From positions 1 through 44,131 of the forward strand of contig JAIEOJ010000107.1 in assembly GCA_019750575.1 (NCBI GenBank): a DNA stretch of 44,131 nt, in the 5' to 3' direction. Made by a program: the position numbers and the translations under genes. This stretch comes from Rhodocyclaceae bacterium (GTDB lineage: Bacteria > Pseudomonadota > Gammaproteobacteria > Burkholderiales > Rhodocyclaceae). Below, one piece after another: positions 41,144-44,131 of this stretch (position 1 is the stretch's first letter; each line of letters opens with the position of its first letter). The notes beneath the pieces were generated by a model that did not search any database, was not told the origin of the DNA, and was given only the letters and a program-made list of their open reading frames with translations.

Positions 41144-42700
41144 ATGGCAAACATGCAACTCTTCGCCACAAGCCGTGGGCGGCTGTTGCCGCAGGCAGAT
41201 GCGCTCAACGAGGCGGGCGGGACGGCTTACGCTCTGCCGCCACGGGAGCGCCTGGCGCAATACCTGATGACTGGCACGTTGAACGGCACCTTCTATGCCG
41301 CCGCCCAGGCCCAGCTGGATGCCATTCTCGGTCTTGCCGATGAGCTGGATGCCGAGTACCTGGCGAAGGCGGCGATCTACGCGCGTTCGCGGGGGCACAT
41401 GAAGGATGCTCCGGCGCTGATTGCGGCCGTGCTGACGCGCAAGGATTTGGCATTGGCAAAGATCGTGTTCGAGCAGGTTGTCGACAACGGCAAGATGCTG
41501 CGGAATTTTGTCCAGATCCTGCGTTCCGGCCAGACCGGGCGCAAGTCGCTGGGAACGGCGCCCAAGCGTCTGGTGCAACGTTGGCTGGAGAACGCGAGCG
41601 ACCGACAATTGCTGAATGCGTCGGTAGGCCAGCAGCCTTCGCTTGCCGATGTCGTGAAGATGGTGCATCCGCGTCCGCAGGATGCAACGCGTGAAGCCTT
41701 GTATGCCTGGTTGATTGGCAAGGCGGTTGATGAAACCAAGCTGCCGGAAATCATCCGCGACTTCGAGCGCTTCAAGCGCGGCGAGGGAGAGATGCCGGAC
41801 GTGGATTTTCGCCTGCTTGCCGGATTGCCGCTCACGACCGAGCAATGGAAGCAGATCGCCCGGAATGCACCCTGGCAGATGACGCGCATGAACCTGAACA
41901 CCTTTGCGCGTCATGGCGTATTCGATGGCGAGCTGGATGGCCTGCTGGCTGCAAGGCTGCACGATCCGGAAGCGATCCGCCGCGCGCGGGTGTATCCGTA
42001 TCAGCTGTTGGTCGCCTATGCGAATGCCGCGGCAGAAGTGCCTGCCGTGATCCGCGAGGCGCTGCAGGATGCGCTGGAGACATCGCTCGCCAACGTGCCG
42101 GAGCTGGAAGGCCGGACCTGGGTGTTGATCGACGTCTCCGGCTCGATGAGTTCGCCAGTGACCGGGCAGCGGTCGGGTTCGACATCGAAAGTACGGTGCA
42201 TCGATGTGGCCAGCTTGATCGCTGCCGTGATCCTGCGAAGGAATCCGGTGGCCGGCGTTGTCGCTTTCGACACGGCTGCACGCGAGTTGTCGCTTAACCC
42301 GCGAGACAGTCTGGTGACCAATACCGGGAACATTGCGGCGTTGATGGGGGGCGGGACTGCTGTGTCGAGTGCCTTTGCTTTGCTGAACAGCAAGGCGGCG
42401 GCGGGCGATACCGTGATCCTCATTTCGGACAACCAGTCCTGGGCCGATACCGGCAATGGCGCAACAAAAACGATGCGCGAGTGGGAAGCCTTCCGCCAGC
42501 GCAATAAGGCAGCGCGCCTGGTCTGTATCGATCTGCAACCCTATGGGACGGTGCAGGCGGCCCCGCGTGACGATGTGTTGCATGTCGGCGGGTTCTCGGA
42601 TGCCGTGTTTGACGTGTTGGCCAGCTTTGCCGCTGGCCAGTTGGGATCCAGTCAATGGGTCCGCGAGATTGAGGAGGTGACGCTGAAAAGCCAGGCCTGA
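41144..42700 (+). CDS. rsr: Ro60 orthologue (Rsr), TROVE-vWA RNA-binding protein
   Basis: A 518-aa Ro protein. The TROVE region (about residues 15-325) begins with the family-like NEAGGTAYALPPRERLAQYL and GTFYAAAQAQ, and contains HEAT-like repeats that form the RNA-binding ring (AKAAIYARSRGHMKDAPALI; LAWLIGK-like YAWLIGKAV). The C-terminal von Willebrand A domain (about 335-500) has the metal site DVSGSMSS, then GGGTAVSSAF and LISDNQSW. Bacterial Rsr proteins bind Y RNAs and work with exonucleases in RNA quality control and stress recovery. Start chosen at the ATG with AAGGAAGG upstream, not the GTG 21 bp earlier. It is followed within 7 nt by four Y-RNA-like units and then rtcB, as in Salmonella-type rsr-yrl-rtc loci. 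Confidence 0.95.
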   Translation: MANMQLFATSRGRLLPQADALNEAGGTAYALPPRERLAQYLMTGTLNGTFYAAAQAQLDAILGLADELDAEYLAKAAIYARSRGHMKDAPALIAAVLTRKDLALAKIVFEQVVDNGKMLRNFVQILRSGQTGRKSLGTAPKRLVQRWLENASDRQLLNASVGQQPSLADVVKMVHPRPQDATREALYAWLIGKAVDETKLPEIIRDFERFKRGEGEMPDVDFRLLAGLPLTTEQWKQIARNAPWQMTRMNLNTFARHGVFDGELDGLLAARLHDPEAIRRARVYPYQLLVAYANAAAEVPAVIREALQDALETSLANVPELEGRTWVLIDVSGSMSSPVTGQRSGSTSKVRCIDVASLIAAVILRRNPVAGVVAFDTAARELSLNPRDSLVTNTGNIAALMGGGTAVSSAFALLNSKAAAGDTVILISDNQSWADTGNGATKTMREWEAFRQRNKAARLVCIDLQPYGTVQAAPRDDVLHVGGFSDAVFDVLASFAAGQLGSSQWVREIEEVTLKSQA

Positions 42701-42706
42701 AGTTTC

Positions 42707-42783
42707 GGCGCGAATGCCGACGGGAGTACATCGGACTGCAAATCCGCGGGGAAACTCGCGACTCTCGTCCACCTTGTCGCGCC
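42707..42783 (+). ncRNA. Y RNA unit 1 (minimal, tRNA-Cys-like anticodon arm)
   Basis: A 77-nt unit. The outer stem is GGCGCGA/TCGCGCC (42707-42713 with 42777-42783), the internal loop ATGCC opposite CACCTTG, and the inner stem GACGGGAG/CTCTCGTC (42719-42726 with 42762-42769). TACAT follows the inner stem. The core holds two small hairpins: CGGA-CTGCAAA-TCCG, which looks like a tRNA-Cys(GCA) anticodon arm, and CGGG-GAAA-CTCG. The CGAATG at the stem fits the CGAA-type Ro-binding module reported for bacterial Y RNAs. There are no T or D arms. Confidence 0.82.
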
Positions 42784-42792
42784 ACCCGTTAC

Positions 42793-42937
42793 GCAGCGAA
42801 TGCTGTTGGCACTACATCAGGATACGACGGTCGGAGGTTCGAATCCTCCCGTTACCGAATGCTGTTTTCGGTAACGTAGCTCAGAGGGTAGAGCATCGTA
42901 GGGCTTCGGCCCTGTGTGTCGGCGATTTTGTCGCTGC
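42793..42937 (+). ncRNA. Y RNA unit 2 (permuted tRNA mimic, YrlA-like)
   Basis: A 145-nt unit. The outer stem is GCAGCGA/TCGCTGC, the loop ATGCT opposite GATTTTG, and the inner stem GTTGGCAC/GTGTCGGC (8 pairs with wobbles). Beyond TACAT comes a permuted tRNA body: TACGA/TCGTA in place of the anticodon stem, T arm GGAGG-TTCGAAT-CCTCC (42833-42849), acceptor CGTTACC (42850-42856) closed by a 13-nt loop to GGTAACG (42870-42876), then D arm GCTC-AGAGGGTA-GAGC (42879-42894). A GGGC-TTCG-GCCC hairpin leads back to the stem. This order is that of YrlA-class Y RNAs, in which the Ro-binding stem replaces the anticodon. Confidence 0.92.
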
Positions 42938-42945
42938 AATGTTTC

Positions 42946-43067
42946 GCGACGAATGCAGTGGGCAGTACATTGGAGATAGCAGGTTCGATTCCTGTACCGG
43001 GTTTGAACCGGGGCTCGCCTCGTTAATAGCGAGGAACGGCAAACACTGTCCGCAATTTTGTCGTCGC
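42946..43067 (+). ncRNA. Y RNA unit 3 (tRNA-like)
   Basis: A 122-nt unit. The outer stem is GCGACGA/TCGTCGC, the loop ATGCA opposite AATTTTG, and the inner stem GTGGGCAG/CTGTCCGC (8 pairs). After TACAT come a T arm CAGG-TTCGATT-CCTG (42980-42994), a short closed acceptor-like hairpin CCGG-GTTTGAA-CCGG (42997-43011) and a D-like arm CTCGC/GCGAG (43014-43033). It is a shorter tRNA mimic than unit 2. GACGAATG at its 5' end matches the Ro-binding consensus well. Confidence 0.88.
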
Positions 43068-43076
43068 ACCGTTTTT

Positions 43077-43213
43077 GAGGCGAATGCTGTTTTGACTACA
43101 TGCTCCATGCAGGACCGGCAGGCATGACGCGCAAGTCATGCCGGGTATTGTCCTCACACAATGCCAGGAGCCGTCGGTAAAGGGCTCCACTGTCAGAACG
43201 ATTTTGTCGCCTC
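43077..43213 (+). ncRNA. Y RNA unit 4 (three-hairpin, diverged mimic)
   Basis: A 137-nt unit. The outer stem is GAGGCGA/TCGCCTC, the loop ATGCT opposite GATTTTG, and the inner stem GTTTTGAC/GTCAGAAC (8 pairs). The body has three hairpins in the positions of the T arm, acceptor and D arm of unit 2: GGCATGAC/GTCATGCC (43121-43142), GGTATTGT/ACAATGCC (43144-43165) and GGAGCC-GTCGGTAAAG-GGCTCC (43167-43188). The T-loop motif is lost (GCGCAA instead of TTCRA). It ends 22 nt before rtcB. Confidence 0.85.
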
Positions 43214-43235
43214 GCCATTTTGGGAGTATCGAGTA

Positions 43236-44099
43236 ATGCCGATCAAGCAGGTTCATACCGACCAACGCGTGCCAGTGAAGATCTGGACCGACGACGTCGA
43301 CGAGAAATCCATGCAGCAGCTGGCGAATATCGCCAGTCTGCCCTTCATCCATCATCATGTCGCGGCCATGCCGGACGTGCACTTGGGCATCGGCGCGACC
43401 ATCGGTTCGGTGATTGCCACCCACAAGGCTATTATTCCGGCTGCCGTCGGTGTGGATATCGGTTGCGGCATGGTGGCGTGCCGCCTGAGCATCACGGCGA
43501 ATGAGCTGGATGAGAAGTCCCTGAAGGGTGTCTTCGATCAAATCAGTCGGGACGTTCCGGTTGGTCGGGGGATGCACAACAATCGGCGTGCGTTCGAGGA
43601 GGCGGCGCAGCCATTTGCCGCCCGTCTGGATCGTATCCTGGAGAAGCATCCGGTATTGGAAAAGTCCATTTGCGGCACGACCAAATGGGTCAAGCAGATG
43701 GGCACCCTGGGCGGCGGCAACCACTTCATCGAGGTCTGCCTGGATGAATCCGACCAGGTCTGGGTCATGCTGCATTCCGGTAGCCGAGGCATTGGCAACA
43801 CGCTAGCCGAGTACTTTATCCAGTTGGCACGCAAGGATATGGAGCAATGGATGATCCATCTGCCGGATCGCGATCTCGCTTACTTCCCCGAAGGCACGGT
43901 GCATTTCGACGATTACGTCGAGGCGGTGCATTGGGCGCAGGAGTATGCATTCCAGAATCGGCAGTGCATGCTTGATCTGGTGCTCGAAGCGCTTCGCCGC
44001 CATTTGCCAGCCTTCGAGGTGACCAGCGAAGTGGTGAACTGCCACCACAACTATCCCGGATTTTTCACAAAACAGGGCGAATCTCGCTTAACCCATTGA
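43236..44099 (+). pseudogene. rtcB: RtcB RNA ligase, C-terminally truncated
   Basis: A 287-aa reading frame. The first 273 residues are a good RtcB: MPDVHLGIGATIGSVIA, the metal-binding VGVDIGCGMVACRL with the conserved Asp and Cys, GTLGGGNHFIEV, HSGSRGIGN and NCHHNY. After CHHNY the sequence changes to an unrelated 14-residue tail. Full RtcB proteins are about 400 aa, and the missing part holds the histidine that is guanylylated (His337 in E. coli), so no ligation of 2',3'-cyclic phosphate to 5'-OH ends is expected. The start is the ATG after GGGAG. The cause is probably an insertion at about 44055. Confidence 0.9.
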
Positions 44100-44131
44100 T
44101 AAAATTGGGGTTACGCCAATAACGCTTCGTA
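44055..44131. mobile_element. Probable insertion-sequence end interrupting rtcB
   Basis: From CCCGGATTTTTCACAAAA onwards the sequence has no relation to rtcB and is AT-richer. It looks like the terminal repeat of an insertion sequence (IS1380-like termini come to mind), but the element is cut by the window edge and no transposase or second end is visible. Confidence 0.4.

Noticed and set aside
41081-42772. Long antisense reading frame (about 560 codons) opposite rsr
   Set aside because: It is histidine/arginine/glutamine-rich with no domain, and the opposite strand encodes a clear Ro60 protein. High GC content keeps shadow frames open.
42714-43127. Plus-strand frame through the Y RNA units
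   Set aside because: It has no ribosome-binding site, and the base-pairing constraints of four repeated RNA units explain the sequence better.

Overview
The window looks like a high-GC betaproteobacterial chromosome, with Rhodocyclales-like gene content as my best guess (inference only). It is a core block followed by at least two integrated elements stacked at one tRNA-Ser gene. The core block (about 1-9970) carries a divergent NarL-type two-component pair, a class D beta-lactamase, a NIT-ANTAR antiterminator-like regulator, tRNA-Val(CAC) with its own promoter and terminator, gltX, an AI-2E-family permease and a small operon of unknown exported or membrane proteins.

Island 1 (9972-18975, about 9 kb) lies between two 15-bp copies of the 3' end of tRNA-Ser. 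It encodes a P4-type integrase, an AlpA-like regulator, a probably 3'-truncated DUF3987 protein and a large SF2 helicase resembling defence helicases. A complete IS66-type element follows, with a perfect 8-bp target duplication. Paired 9-bp repeats with a 12-bp period near both ends look like integrase arm sites.

Island 2 begins at a 5'-truncated tRNA-Ser(GGA) (18962-19025) and runs rightwards, possibly past the end of the window. It starts with a second tyrosine integrase, followed by a replication/partition module (wHTH protein, ParA, small RHH-like protein), a DUF1778-GNAT toxin-antitoxin pair, HipBA and a third tyrosine-recombinase-like gene with a small overlapping partner. A compact five-gene leftward operon comes next: a type III-like methyltransferase, a type III-like restriction helicase-nuclease, a wHTH-nucleotidyltransferase, a HEPN protein and a 1,709-aa fusion of exonuclease-like, RecQ and UvrD modules. 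A divergent XRE gene with repeated TGACG/CGTCA boxes resembles a restriction controller protein.

The right end (about 39,400-44,131) is an RNA-maintenance cluster: structured leader hairpins, a small basic ORF that reads through a tRNA-Pro(TGG) gene, a calcineurin-like phosphoesterase, a Ro60 orthologue (Rsr), four tandem Y-RNA-like units and RtcB. The four units share a 7-bp outer stem, a 5x7 internal loop and an 8-bp inner stem, all with compensatory differences. One of them contains a permuted tRNA mimic (T arm, closed acceptor stem, D arm). RtcB is cut after its CHHNY motif and joined to unrelated sequence, probably an insertion-sequence end, so the ligase is predicted to be inactive.

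The two most interesting parts are the four-member Y-RNA array with its tRNA gene and phosphoesterase, and the five-gene helicase/HEPN-MNT/type III restriction operon.
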